From positions 6,920,798 through 6,984,797 of the forward strand of contig NC_054558.1 in the NCBI RefSeq assembly GCF_017654505.1: a stretch of 64,000 nucleotides of DNA, given 5' to 3'. The position numbers and the translations under genes were made by a program. The stretch is from Polyodon spathula. Lineage: Eukaryota > Chordata > Actinopteri > Acipenseriformes > Polyodontidae. Each line of letters starts with the position of its first letter. The stretch's first letter is position 1. Below the pieces are notes generated by a model. It ran no database searches. It saw only the letters and a program-made list of their open reading frames with translations, and had not been told where the DNA came from. Below are positions 39,076 to 53,261 of this stretch, piece after piece.

Positions 39076-40562
39076 TTAGTTATGTTCTACAGAAATACCT
39101 AGATCCCTTTCCAATGCCTCATCATGTTGAATCTCTTCTTTATAAATATATAGCTGATAAATATGCAACACCCAAGACAGAAAGAGTTCACGTCAGGACT
39201 TGCTAATCGCCTGCTGAAACCTCATCACCTGTTTGGCTTTATTCACAGGTGTGGAGAAACCAGCTTATTAAACTTCGCAGGCATTTATCGACTTGTTAAC
39301 TCTCTCTAGGAAGACTATCTTGCAAACCGGCTACCAGTGTATGATGAGATCGGTGGAACACAAGCCTAGGCAAGTTATGTTAGATTTATTTATGGAAAAA
39401 CGTCTTGTTAACCAACATTTCACCCACCAATTAGAATTCCCAGCAGTATCTCCAGCTGCTTCTGCCGAGGGATGGAGGAGTGTGGCTATTTATAAAGTGG
39501 TAAAGAAATCCATTAGGAATGGGGTTATCCCTGCTCCGGCGACTCCTGTGGCCTGAATATAGATTGACATTCACTACTCCCCCCACCCCCACTCATCATC
39601 CTGCAACAGTGGGGGCTTTTAGTGGCACCTGGTTAGAGAAAGCGCTGGGTTGCAGGGTGAACGCTAGTGATTTAGAGAATTAGGTGAATTTATTTAAGGT
39701 TTAGTATGGGACAAATCTGGTACGGAACATTTTCCATAGGGCAATCCTTTTGGATAATTCACTCTGGAACTAACTAAGCCAAAGTGTCTTTTTTCATGTG
39801 CCTGGGAGGACATTTGCTTCAGCATGGTGCGAACTAGGTCTCTCTAGCAGTGGAGGAAACTCTTAACATTTCCACCCCATCGGAAATAGTGCTTGTCTGC
39901 ATGCCCAGTCACACAGTGCCACTCCCAAGGGGGTGCGTGGGCCCAAGTTCCATTTATAACTGGAAATGATTCCTTGCTGTCAGCCGCTAAACGAGAGGCT
40001 GAGCGAGGCAGAGAATGAAAGGCTGGCTTCACAGTGAAAAAAGCCTTCCATTACCAGCCTGCCACCAAAGAGGAAAAAAAACAACAGCAGCTTAGAATTA
40101 ACGTAAAAGCAGCTCCACTAAACACAGAAATACATATAAAAGGGCAGCTCTCAGCTCTCTCTAGTTGAAGGGAGTTTTGTTTAACCCAACGTCTCAGAAC
40201 AGCAACTGTGCAGAGAGACGGGGAGGGATTACAAAGTAATTCATCTCTAAACAGTTCAGAAAAAAAAAAAATGTCTGTAGTTCAATTAATTCTAACACCT
40301 TTATAATGAAAGAGGAGTAATGGTGCTTTTATTCTTCTACGGGCTGAAGGATTTTAATTAGGTACACAAGACAAGAGAGAATTATAAGAGTCAGTCAGCG
40401 GTAAAATAACTGCGTTTGTTCTGCAAGGGGATCCAATTACAAATGATATGTATTTCTTACTGGCTTCTGTGTATTATGACAGACCCATCACCTCCCAAAA
40501 AATCCTGGGCTTGGCATTAGTCTGATATTGAAGGTTTAATGCTTAAATATTTGATCACTTTG

Positions 40563-40830
40563 AAGAGGCAGTGTGGTCCAGTGGTTAAAGTCCAGGGCTG
40601 GTAACCAGAAGGTCGCCAGTTCAAATCCCACTACTACCATCAACTGACTCACTGTGTGACCCTGAGCAAGTCACTTAACCTCCTTGTGTTCCATCCTGTG
40701 GATGAGATGTTAAATCAATGTCCTATTGTAAGTGACTCTGCATATAATGCTCAGGTCACAGCCTGCCTCTGTAAAGTGCTTTGTGATGGTGATCCACTGT
40801 GAAAAGCGCTAAATAAAAAATAGATGTTAT
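40563..40830 (+). mobile_element. CORE-SINE-like retroposon with tRNA-derived head
   Basis: A-box-like TGGTCCAGTGG and B-box-like AGTTCAAATCC mark a tRNA-derived head. It is followed by TGTGTGACCCTGAGCAAGTC ACTTAACC, the CORE signature known from MIR-type SINEs. The 3' tail GTAAAGTGCTTTGTGATGG ends in AGCGCTAAATAAA, as in L2-tailed fish SINEs. Not a functional tRNA gene. Confidence 0.85.
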
Positions 40831-40847
40831 CATATTAGTATAGACTA

Positions 40848-41037
40848 TTATAAAAGTTGAGGACAGTATTTTTGCAGTTTTAATACGCTTTTTCCCCTTG
40901 GTTAGGCTTTGCCTGTACTATAGTTTACCCTGGCTTGCCATGTTTATTATTCTTCACCATACCTCACTATTCTTTACAATACTTACCTATGCTTTTACAC
41001 TGTGCAAATGCTTTTACTATGGTAAACTTGTATAAGA
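40848..41037. mobile_element. 190-bp inverted-repeat element, copy 2
   Basis: It shares with the element at 30276 the right end (ATGCTTTTACTATGGTAAAC then TTGTATAAG), the interior TACCCTGGCTTGCCATGTTT and the overall length. The left end (TTATAAAAGTTGAGGACAGT) is more diverged. It directly follows the CORE-SINE-like element, so one may have inserted beside the other. Confidence 0.6.
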
Positions 41038-42486
41038 CCTGCTATCAATGACCATTCAATGGACTGTCTTTATAAACTTATATACCCTGGTGATTTAATA
41101 TGGGGGGAAATAACTGCATTGTAGTAGTCATTTTATAGACAGGTGAGATTAATATAAGGCATTTAAGACAGTTTTACTGTATATGGAATATCATAGCATA
41201 GTTCACATCAATAAAAACATCATGCGTTCAATCTTGGATCAGAAACAGTTACACATTGATAATTCTTAGAACCTACCCATTAAAATAAATGGAAGTCATT
41301 GTTCTAGGATTACCAGATACCTTTGGGTTATTTATCTGATGCACCATCATATCCCAGATATTCCAGTCTACCGATGCCATAGGGGGAGCTGTAACTAAAT
41401 GCTGATCGGCCAACACAGGACCTTCTCCAAACTGTACTTAGATACATTTGCCTGTAACATCGAGCCTAGGTAACCTGGCAACAAACCTATTACAGTTTTA
41501 CATACAAACGAAGCCAGCAACTGACAGTTGATGGTTTGAGGGTGGCATACATGAGTAAACACACATTTTGAGTCAGCTTTTTCATGCAGCAAACAACAAT
41601 GTGCATGCTTATTCCATTTGGCAAATGAGTCAAACAGGCCATCACACATACAGCTGGCCCCTCCTCCTCCTCCCTCCCCCTCTATCTCGACCCCCCAGGG
41701 ACATTAATGGAAGGTCTGGGATCATAGCAGCATGTGCTATGTGATTATTTTCCGATTACTTTTATTGGCTTTATTGCATTTTGCCTGGTTGTTGGAGGAT
41801 GTATGTACACACAGGCAGCCCCCTTGGGCGTGCACATTTTATTAATTTAGTGGTGGGACGACACAAGCACGCATTCATCATTAATCTGTGTAAAATGGAG
41901 CATTTCAGATGCAGGCATCTCCGGAACAGACACTGTCCTGAAGCTGCTTAGCTCTGAACTGAAGAGCTGGATTGAAGTGCTCTTTCAACAACAGAATAAG
42001 GATAAATAACCCTATTGTATATGAAACCTAAGTCTGCAAGTCTACGTTTAGGATAAAACATTTAAAACTGCTACAAGCATTGTCAATGAAAAAGTGGCAC
42101 ATTCTTATTTTACTATTGTACGCATTTCATATTTTACCAAGATTTACAATAGGATTGACGTTGCTTCCCAGGGCTTTACTGTGCCAGGCTTCTAGCGAAG
42201 CTTTACTGCTGAAAAATTTGCCGTGCTTTTACCAGGATGAAATGTAGAAAACTCACTCCACTGCAGAAAACTGCTAATCTAGTCTAGCCTTGCCTGGAAA
42301 AGATAACAGACTGTGCTCCCATCCCCCTGCCCAGTCCCAGCTAGCATCGCTTTATCAGTGGACTCGAGTACAGAATCATTAGATACACAGGTATTTAAAA
42401 CCCCAGGGAGCCTGGATCTCTTGCAACAGGTCTGTCAAATCCCCCAGTCTGGAACTGAACTGGAACTACCACTCACCTTCTTAACA

Positions 42487-43691
42487 AAATACACACAGCC
42501 AGTATCAAATATTGCACCAGTCCCGACAGGACGCTGTCATGTAGTGGTTTATACCATTGGGATAACATTGGTGGATGAAGATATTTATAAAAGGTTTCAC
42601 TGGCTCGTATATTCTACCTGTCTAACAGTACAGACAGTTGTCTGATTGTTTTCAAGAAGGAACAAACACTCTTTTCTTGGGGCTGCTGTGGATTCCTTGA
42701 TCGCCTCTCTCACATGACTTCCATTTGCACTACGCCCTCTTCTTTCACTGCTGTGAGCTTCTTACTGGGTCTGACTCATGCGCTTGTGTGTGTGTGTGTG
42801 TGTGTGCGTGCCCAACCCGACATGCTGTGCAAAGGCTAGAAAAAGTTTTTAACTAAAGCAGTTAAAGCTTCATGAATTGGGCCCACAACTAGTTTATAAC
42901 CCTGCAACCCTTCATTCTGCAGAGGTCTAGTCTACACTCAAGAATGTAGAGAGAGCAAACAGCAGAAGAAATGTTGGACATTTTGACATTAATCCCAAGA
43001 CTGTATTTAAGTCAGGGTTTTAAATTTGGTTGCTGTAGTTTTACTGACTTTGGCTGCTTTATACAGAACAGAAACCTCACTGTTCTGAACACAGAGTAAC
43101 GTTTGTGTGGAGAAACTACACAACCAGGCTGAACTGCCATTATTCAACATACAAAGATATGGTAGAGCAACAGCAGCTGCTGTTTCAGTATTTCCACACA
43201 GCTGTAATACTCTGTAACCTGGCTCATTGACTACAGGGCTGTATCACCTATACTGGTTTCCCTGGATTACTGAAGCTATTCTAAAGAATCTCTACTTTCC
43301 ACCATGTTGGTTGCTAAGCTGCACCTCGCACAAAAATTCTATGATCACGCTTCACTATGACATGAGTCTCTGGGTAGCCAGCTAAAGGGCTAGAATGTCT
43401 GGGTATATCATCTGTATTGGCTGTGCAATGGTTTCTTGGTTTACTGTACACAGTGCTGTATTTATACCGTGGTGAAACCAAAATGATCTTCCCTGGCAAT
43501 GCAATGGCTTTGCATTAAGGGGCAAGGGTAGCACAAAGGTAGCTACAACATTATGAGCCATTTGGCGAACAGTACCACAGTGGTAATGACTTCATATCTT
43601 CACCCACCAATGTTATCCCAATGGTATAAACCACTACACGACAGCGTCCTGTCGGGACCGGTGCAATATTTGATACTGGCTGTGTGTATTT
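42487..43691. repeat. 98-bp near-identical inverted arms separated by 1.0 kb
   Basis: The arm 42487-42584 and the reverse complement of 43594-43691 differ at only about 3 positions (A/G differences near CAGTCCCG, GTCATGTAG and GTGGATG). Both start AAATACACACAGCCAGTATC and end ATGAAGATAT. The 1009-bp spacer shows no ORF of note. It could be long terminal inverted repeats of a nonautonomous element, or two oppositely inserted copies of one short element. Confidence 0.8.
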
Positions 43692-46600
43692 GTACACAGA
43701 GCTGGAATATGCTCCCTCTGCTGGACAGGGAAGGGCAGCAGAAGGCATTCAGAAGCTTCCCGACTGGCCATGTGCCTGAAGGCTAAAACAGAACCGTATA
43801 TTCATCTCCTACACAACAAGTACCAGGAACTGGGGGAGAGAGCTGGTTCTTACTGATAGCAAACCCTAAAGGGCAAGGGAAAAATACTTCTGAAAAGAGG
43901 TACTGATTCCACATGTGGGACAGGAACAACTAGAACTTATATTAGAACCTCTCAAGAAAGAGGGTTGTGAGGAGGCAGCAGGAAATCAATTCTGACATTG
44001 CAGTGGACAGCAGTACGACTCCCACTGCAGTGCAGTTTGATCCATTACGCACAGCTGGTTTTAGATTAATAGCACACTACGCAAAGTTTCAATTTCAATT
44101 TCCATTTTTTTATTTATTTTGCGCGCACAGCTATTTAAACACAGGCACATCAACGGCCACCATTGTTCTCTGAGATATTGGGGACAGGTGCTCAGGCGTG
44201 CATAAACAGGTCCTTGTTTACACAGCACATGCAGGATATTGAACAGCTTTACATACTGTACATGTAGGCAAAACGCAGCTGTCTGATTATTCTTTAATGT
44301 CTGCCCATATTTTAAGTCTGCTCCCCCCTCTCGTCTCCACTGAGTTTCATGCAGCTCAAGCCAGCATAGAGTAACAGACTCTCACGGTTCCCATGAACAT
44401 TCATCCTGGGAGCCATAATCTCTTATTCTTTGATGCCACCCTCCCTGGAGACACTGCGGGGTGAGGAGGTGCTTGAAATCTGTTCAGTCCCGTCCCAATG
44501 AACAGCTTCGCTTTTATAGTCGTAGATAGTGAACACATGCATACTGAAGTTCTCAGCATCGAGCTTGCTGGCTTTCAGATCCTCAACACCCATAGCAGTA
44601 CTAAGTTCTGTCTCTATTTCTGTTTTGAGCTGAATGCCAAGTAGCGAGTTTTCTCTGCTATACCGAGTTTGCTAGCTTTCTGCTACAATCTCCCGATTTC
44701 TGTTATGCTGCAATGTATTATCCCCAGTCCCTGTGCAGAATTGTATATAAGCTGTTTGTGGATCTCTGGTACTACTCAACTCTGTATTGAACTGTCACAA
44801 GATCAGTTCCAGTGCCGTTTATTACAGATGAAACAGAAAAGACCCTAGATAGGGCAGCATGGCGGGATCGATAACTGGTGACCTCTAGAAGGCTTTGGCC
44901 ATGACGTCGTCCCCCCATCACGGTTGATTTGCCCTGTCTGGCGATGGGGTCATCTGCTCGTATTCCATCTCATATAAAAATATAAGTGACATTAGCTTAA
45001 TGTGAGTGAAGGGAGGGAGCGAGTCTAGCCCTTTGATCCCAGCCATCTAACCTTCAAGCCAACTTCAATTGGCAACCGGTCCACGAACAGCAGCATATCG
45101 TGATTCGGAAAGATAAAATGGTTCAAGAGATGACAAGGTGGCTAGAATTACCAGCATATGCCCTTTACAACATTAATCAAACAGGGGAAAACCCAGGTCC
45201 TTAAAAGGGATACTTTATATTATCTACATTTTCCAACTATTTAATTTCTCATGTTTGTTGTAAGCATGAAACTTGGTCCTTTGTTCCTTTGGAACACATT
45301 GTACACAACAAAAGTTGCTAAATGTTCTCCCCTCAGCTCTTACCCCTTTGTTTGGTGCAGTGGTTTTCAAGCACCCCCAACAGTCCAGGTTTTTGTTGCA
45401 GCCAGTTCTGTCTTTTTCTCTGTATTGAGTCTGGTGCAGGGCTGAACTGTATGACTCACTAAACTCCCTAGTATAGCATCCTTTAATGGAGATAGCAAAC
45501 ACAGTCAAAGTGCAAACACACCGACGTTGCCTTTAAACGTGACGCACGGTTAATGAGCACAAACTCACTGAAGATCCGTCCTCCTGCAGTGTCTTTTTAT
45601 AGCTCTCTATTTCAAAATCTGGAAGGATTGTCCTACATGCACTGGAAAATGGGTTCAATTGCACCCTCAAACTAATTCTACATTTAGCAGCAGGTGACTC
45701 TGCTGTTAAGCCAAGCCCCTCCCTGTCTCAGTCGGCCAGTGAACTAGGTTTATTTTAGGTTGTGCTTTTGCTATTGGCCAGTGCTTTACATTGCACAATA
45801 TTAGACCTGCCGTTAATTACTACATACCAAGACAGGCGCTGAAAGGAAGCTCGACAGGGAAGTACAGATGCTAGTGCATACACCTAGATTTCTACTGCAG
45901 CCACTAAACACAATTTGACAGATTAATTATTAACAATAATAACAATATTACTAACATCAGGGGTCAAGGGTTTTAGAAATACTGCCAGCAGGATAAAGGG
46001 CAACTCTGTTCAACCAGGACAGCCCTGATTCGATGTGGCAACGAGACTGCAAGGTATTTCAAAAGGTTCTGCTGGCTGCAGGACTACGTGACCCATTCTC
46101 AGTGTCAGCCACCTCTTCTTCCTTCCAGTCATCGCTTTTAAGATGGTGAAACGCTGATCTGTACGACCTTGGATACAGAAGAAGCTGTCTACAGAGAGCT
46201 GGCTTTTGTCAGGTCTGCTGTTCTGCTCCTGATGACTAAAGAACAGGAATATGCATATTTCATAGAAGACTCCCCCACAATTTACTTTACTACAGAATAC
46301 CACATGTGCTTAACTGCACCGAGCAAGTCGTGTCAGCCTATTTACACAAAAGTGTGCCTTCCCAGTTCCCTGGTCCTGCACAATGAAGGATCTTTACCAG
46401 TTTTGCCTAGGTGCACTGGTTGAATACACAGTGGAAATCTACTGCAGTAAGGAGACATAAGATTGGGGAGGAGAGGTAGGTAGGTTGTTAGATCACAGGG
46501 GAAAATGGAAAACCTCAGGCTCTTACAGAAAGAAACACATGAATGCAGGAAAAGACCAGGGGCAATATGCAAATCATAACATGGTTTTAACAACACTCTT

Positions 46601-48415
46601 GACAAAACAGAGCGAAGTTACCATTATCTTTCTCTTAATTATATATCAAAATGTTAACCTCCAGCAGTTTGACCTTTCTCCAAATTTCTGAAAATGTTAC
46701 GCAATGCTGAAACCCAGGCAGTTCTTTATGTATACCGCCCTCCGGTAGAGAAAGAGGAGCCATCAGCTCCGTCTAATAAACTGGAGCAAGGCCACATGCT
46801 GCCTTTCAGTGTCTCTGTAACACAGAGAAGAGGTTTTATATGAGGGCTTTGCCGTTTGAGACATTACCCTAACCCATAAAACATCTAGGTGTTGCACCAG
46901 AGCAAATTCCGGGGCGCAGGGTGTACCTGCCTGTGAATGCAATAGCAGGCCTCAGGAGGCTTTTAGCATTGTTTTAATGCACTTTGCAAAACAAATCAAA
47001 TACATCTGCAGGTTGTCAGAGTCACAAGTAGGCCTACTGAGCGCACCAACTCTGTATTGATTTATCAGAACCTCTGAATGCTGCCTTGTCTTTTCCAGAC
47101 TCTCCAGCCCACAGTACTCTCTGCACTGTATTAACTTTGAGCTTATCAACAATCGTGGATGTACTAGTCTGTATTTAGTTTTCTCTTTTTAAGATTCCCT
47201 AGTATTTGAGTCCTCTGTCACACACTGTATTGAACTTACAGCCTCATTACTGCTGAATCATCACACTGCAGTGTTTAAGATTTGCTGCCTCTCAATACTA
47301 ATTTGCTGGCTCTTAGATCCCCAGTACTGAGCCCTCTGTACTGTACTGAGCTTCATTAAACTTGCCATCTCTAAACCCTAACTGGCTCTCAGATCTCCCT
47401 AGTTCTCAGTGAATTGCATTGCACTCGCTGGCTTCAAAAGACAACCAATATTACACAGTCCAGCAAGCAGCTCCAATAGGCTCTCTCCATAGAATTCAAA
47501 CCAATATTACTTCTCCAGAGTAAACTACAGCGCCTACTGTGTCACCAACTCCCCCACAGCAGTGAGTCTGTTGAAATGCAATTGCATTCAGAGCCTAACG
47601 ATGGCTGAAAACATGTCCTGGGGGAGAACCCACAGAGACGCCCAGTCTCTTTGCTGTGACTAACACCCAGAATACAGATCCAACGCAAAGCCATCCCACA
47701 CATAATACTGTTGGGAGTACAGCTTTGCAGACAGTGCCAGCGATTACTCACACTGCATTCAAATCATTAGAGAACGGTGCATCTATCACATGCTCCTTTA
47801 CAGCACTAAAGAAGCACATAGCAAGAAAAAAAAAAAAGAAAAAAATGTGTGTTACCTTCTGACTGAACTTTCATTGGCGACACGTCTACCTCCACACAGG
47901 TTTGAAATCAGCTTAGATTTGATTTTAGCGGTCCTGGACTGCAGTCCACCTCAAAAAAACCCACACGTTTTTAAATCCCTTATTTGAAATACTGCTAGGA
48001 CCACTATTTTAAATTATTTTAATGCAGCACTGGGTCTCCCTAATAGAAAGACAGGTACATTTGCCAGCAAATTGAAAGGATTTCACCGGTTGGGAAAATT
48101 CATTAACCTCGGAGTCACAAGCTAAAAATGTTAGAACTGAACCCAACCCCCCCAAACCAGCACACAATTGGGTTTGATTGGGAATGGGTCTGAATGACAG
48201 GTGTGGGATGTTCAGACCAGGGTTGAGGTGCACTCAACAGCTCATGGAACCTGCCAGCACTGTGCACTGGTACCCATTCCCCTTGATTCAAACCCAGTCG
48301 TACAGAACGGGATGGCTATAGTATAAACCCAAGAACACCAAATCCTGCGCCGTGCACCGAGGACTGGGTCAAGCAAGCATCTTGCAACACTTAAATAGCC
48401 ATCCTGTCCCCTCCT

Positions 48416-48452
48416 GTCGTCCGTCCGTCCGTCCGTCCGTCTGTCTGTCTGT
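48416..48452 (+). repeat. (GTCC)n-(GTCT)n microsatellite
   Basis: Compound tetranucleotide array: about 6 GTCC units followed by about 3 GTCT units. Confidence 0.9.
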
Positions 48453-49234
48453 CAGCCCCCGAGAAAAGTGAGCTCATGGAATAAGCTGGTACTCACCAGT
48501 GGGAGTTCCAGTTTAGTTTGGGGTCTATGTAAAGCTGCTAAGGAGTGTCTCTTAATTAGAGAGTGGATGCTGGCTAAGTGAACACAGCTTGCTGTGCTTG
48601 ATAACAAATTCTGCTGCTTTGCTATAGCTGGGAAGAAAGGCGAGGTTTCCAGAGTCTAAACATCCTCCACCAAGGAGCTGGCAGCTTGATGATGGAAGGC
48701 TGCATTATCAAAGCCATTCCAGGTTTCACAATGATTAAACGGGTTACAGTGCTGGTGAGCCTACAAGAGAGACAGTCGCAGCTGAGATGCAATCTACTGC
48801 AGACACCTTCCACACCCTCTTTTTACAGCTTCTATAAATGGTATCCATGAAGCATAAGCAATAACAAAAGTGGCTGCCTTGGTTCAATGAACTGACATAT
48901 CACAGTTTCCATGCATGCCTTGGGAGTGTCACTGTCGTGTTTTACGAACAATAATATGTGCGCAGAAATAGGATTCTACCTACACAGAGAGACTTTGTTA
49001 CCGTCACATTATCATTCTCTGCTGTTTATAACTGGATTGTATTTTCTGAGGGCACTCCAACAGTTTAATAATTAATACATGTTAAATGTGCTTCAAACGC
49101 AAAAGACATAAATTAAAAATTGAAGGCACACAGTCAAATCAAGTGAAATACAACTGCAAAATGACTGCTCAGTTACTAATTCTCCCATAACCTGTGCTCT
49201 TCATTATCAAAGAAAAATAGATAGTGATAGATTC

Positions 49235-49342
<108 letters not shown>

Positions 49343-50839
49343 ATAAATGTTATCAAAGCCAGAAGTCAAATGAAATCTGCAAGCTGCGCTGTAGCTTAGG
49401 GAATCCAAACAAACATTCTGTTTTTGCTACACTGATAACATTTTACAGGAATGACCTACACAGCGTTTCCAATATTATTAGCAAGCTAGAAGATTAAATA
49501 TGTAAAAACTGTTTTATCTAAGTTTATTTCAATAAATGTATCTCTTTCTCTCCAGTTACATTAGACAGGGGGAGGGATAGGTAACATGCCTCAGTGTTGC
49601 AAAATGGACGGCCACACCTAGCAGTGGAATTGAAGTACATGGCAGCCTCTCATTATACTTGAACTATGCGGTCGCAAAGAGCACCATAACCTGTACTCTT
49701 GGAATGACTACTAAAGTCTGCATGAAACATCATTCTGAAAATAAGTCCACAGTATTGCTGTCACAATTTGCTCAAAACAATGTTTTTGTTTCTTATATTC
49801 AAACACCATTTGAGACATAAATCCACCAGGACCAAGGTTTGTGATATTCTTCATTTGAATGGCCTCTTTACTGTGAATCTGCATAATGGATTGGACACTA
49901 ACCATTAACCCCTAGCCCAGCTCTAGTTCTCTGACAATATGTCCTTTTGTTATATGTCATGCATGTTTTTTTTCTTCTGTAACAGTCATCGGTACCTTTC
50001 AGCACAGTCTTGGTACATTTTCATATCTAAAACATAATTTAAAAGATATATTCATATCATATGTTGAACTGGGAAGCAGCGTGTGTCAAAAACATTACAG
50101 TAACGGGTTAGTTCATACGCAGTGCCCAGAGGAGAGACTGGCTGATCCCCGTCACCTTTATCCCACAAAGGAAACCATTCATCACACAAATGCACGTAAC
50201 AGATATTACAATACAGTCTAACCACTAGTTTGACAACATATTGAAAAATATTAATTACTGCTTAAAGCAGAAAATGCTAAAATCTGTTGCATCAGATTTC
50301 AGTTTGGTTTAGAGAAACAGACAGGCAGATAGATCCATTACTTGTCACTATGTGCAGGTGGCTTGTCTTCAATAAATACAGCTTTGTATCTGGTAGGCAA
50401 AAGTATGCTGCATTACTGTTTTCACGGAATGTGCTGCACTATTCCATCTTCCACAAGGACCAGCACACCCATTCGACTTGGATGCTGCGGAGGTAAATAA
50501 GTTGCCCCGCCCTCTGATCAACAGGCTGACATACATTGACCGATTCAATGATAAGTGTGGTTTCGTGGTATCAACTACAGTGCAGGTTCGCTAGTGCGGA
50601 TAACACGCTGCAAACCCTATAACAAAACGCCGTAAGAAGACTATTACCAACTCCCCATCCCAAAACAAGACCGAATTCTAAAACTGAATATTATTCTAAT
50701 TAATAACAACATCGTACCGGCGGTGTGATTCAAACTATTCTGGTAATCCCATTCTTCAACCTGTACAACAAAAATGAAACACACACCTACACCTGTGGAA
50801 AGAGGAGTCTTAATCACCAAGAGAGCATAAATGTACAGT

Positions 50840-52100
50840 TACCAACCTCGCTTGCTCACTGGGTCTTCTGCTGATGAATCTTCGGGCTCAGTGTAACATG
50901 ACAGCTGTAGTTAACGACTCGTCCCTCGCATTTAAAAATCCAGGTCGCAGTGGTAAAAAGAATGGCGTTTTAGTCTCCTCCCCTCCCAACAGAGAACTCT
51001 TCTCCAAAAAATATTCTTTACGCAAACGATGAAAATATAACACTTCAATCTCTGTTACGCGGGGAAAGAAAAGAAATACATCTATACAAAAAATATGGCT
51101 TTGATTAGTAATTAGCGTTCTTCTTTCGAGATTTTGTTTTCTAAAATGTTTCTTGTGTCTTTTACATTAATGATTAAAAAATTTGATAATATTTAATTTC
51201 AGTAACGATGACGCATTCAAATGAATAGCGTTCTTGAAAAACAACTGAAAGTATTGAGCCTTTTATATACCAATTCAGTATTAATGTCTTCGTGATGTGG
51301 TTTTTTCCTCTTTCCTCAAGATTGTTGTAATAAAATAAAACTTGAAAACTAACATCCGAGTTTATACAGACAGACAGTTCCAAATTCTGTTTTTGCTGAA
51401 ATCTGGGATTCCAAAAAAAAAAAAAAAAAAGTGTTTTAAAAAACAAGCAAAAACCAGTTTAAACAATGTTTTTCTGTTTTGTTACTATAAATGTTATTAG
51501 TAGTAGCAACGATTCTTTCTACTAAATAAATCAATGATGTGTACCAGTAATTACAGGATCACGATTATATCTACAATAAATGGAACATGAGCATGTATTG
51601 ATATGAAGGCAGTCTCTGCCTCCCCGCAAAATTACCAATCCAGATTTCTGGAAAATAAAACCCCTTTCCCCCACCTTTTCCAAGAAGAAATGAATACCAC
51701 AGAAAGGGATATCCGTTGGTATATTGTGGATTTGCCGTCCGGTCCGGGTTCGAAGGCAAAACGAGGTTTCTGTTTCGATTGGTAATTTCCCAGTTTCAAC
51801 CTTCGATCACGCTCGCTAGCCTGCCAGATCCACCGCGCTGCAAGAGCGCGTATCGACGCAGACAGGCTCCGGACTACTGCGGATTAGCAACAGACAGCTG
51901 GATCCAGTGATTCTGGGACAGTAAAGAAAGAGCGAGCACAAACCGGGGACCGCTGCGGGATATGAGAGAGAGAGAATGAGAGAGAGAGAGGTCTGGTTTG
52001 AGATTAGTCATTTAAGGTGGAACGAGGGGAAATGGCAACCTGCTGGATGGACTTTGGTGGGGATTAAAGGCGGAGCCTCCTTGCGTAAGAGCAAAGCTCT
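50840..52100 (-). promoter_or_regulatory. CpG-richer promoter / first noncoding exon candidate
   Basis: The densest CpG stretch upstream of the coding exons is about 51730-52000, with CCAAT-type sequence (CGATTGG near 51777) and a GC-box-like GGCGGAGCC at about 52070. A possible untranslated exon lies around 50843-50990 on the minus strand, ending in a donor-like GGTTG|GTAACT. This would leave an 18-kb first intron, like the long 5' intron of mammalian ATP2B4. No transcript evidence is available, and the promoter could serve another gene. Confidence 0.3.
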
Positions 52101-53261
52101 GCATCTACACGCTGTAGTACATCACCTTGCTGCTTAATATCATTAAGCATTGTTACATTATTGTTGCAATGTTACATGTGTAGACACTGATGGTTTGGCA
52201 TTGCTGTACTGTACGTTTTCAGTGATGCTTTATTACAATGTTGCAGCACGTCCGGCTCGATTCTGTGATATGCTATAAACGACGCTTGTGTGTGTGTGTG
52301 CAGGTTAATAAGAGCTGAAACAGGAACATCACTGTGTGTCTCTGGCAAGGCAGGCGAAGGGGCTGGGAACTCGTTTAAGGTGGAGCCGGTGAAGTTTGAA
52401 ACGCGGACGTTTTTTTTTTTTTTTTTTTTTTGTTATGTTTCAATACTTTTTTTAAAAAAAATTATAGTTATAGAATTAGACTGTATAACAAGGGTCAAAA
52501 ACTGTCATGTTGACTGTAATGATTTTGTTTGTTTGTTTGTTTTTAACATTTGAAAATTAGTCTATTGAAAAAGGACAGGCCTTGTCAATCTAGGACTCTA
52601 GTCACTCCCATTTGCGCATGACCACCTGTCCCCAGTCATGTTTAGACAGAGGTGGGGGTTGTCTTGTGTTGCTGCAGTGGCTTTTGTGAAACTGCGCGGT
52701 TCTTATTTCTTATAGTGTGCTCGTTTTGCTGGCATTGACTAGTAGCAGAATGTAACACTGCTGACACCCCCATTAAACAACTTAATAAGTGCACATAAGA
52801 TCTCTAGATTAGGGTTCACTTGGTGTGCATCCCATTTAATAAACAGATAAATATAGAAACTCAGCGCATTACACATGTATTTTACCGTAATGCAAGCTTG
52901 ATACAAAACACATTACACCAGCATTCGTTTCAGCAGGTTTATTACAGCTCATGTGTCACACATTTCTAATGTGTAAAATGTGATTGTCACTTAAGCTTGG
53001 GATCGCATAGGTTGCCTCACACCAGTGTTCTGAAGCCGTTAAAAGAAAGAAAAAAAAGAAAAAACGGCAGGTGTTGTTGAAACACCTGAAGCACTGTAAG
53101 CCGCGGCGCTAATTATACAGCCGCTGATGCAGTTAGCGTGGGAGTCAGTGAGGCACACCACACCGGCAGACAGAGCAAGAAACAAGCGGGCAGCAGGCAA
53201 TGTTCTGCGCTATCGCCTCAATGTTCCTTAATCCTTGTACGATTTTGAAGTGTGGCATCTA

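Noticed and set aside
40563..40640. Apparent tRNA gene
   Set aside because: A and B boxes are present, but the sequence continues into a CORE domain and LINE-type tail and does not give a tRNA cloverleaf. It is a SINE.
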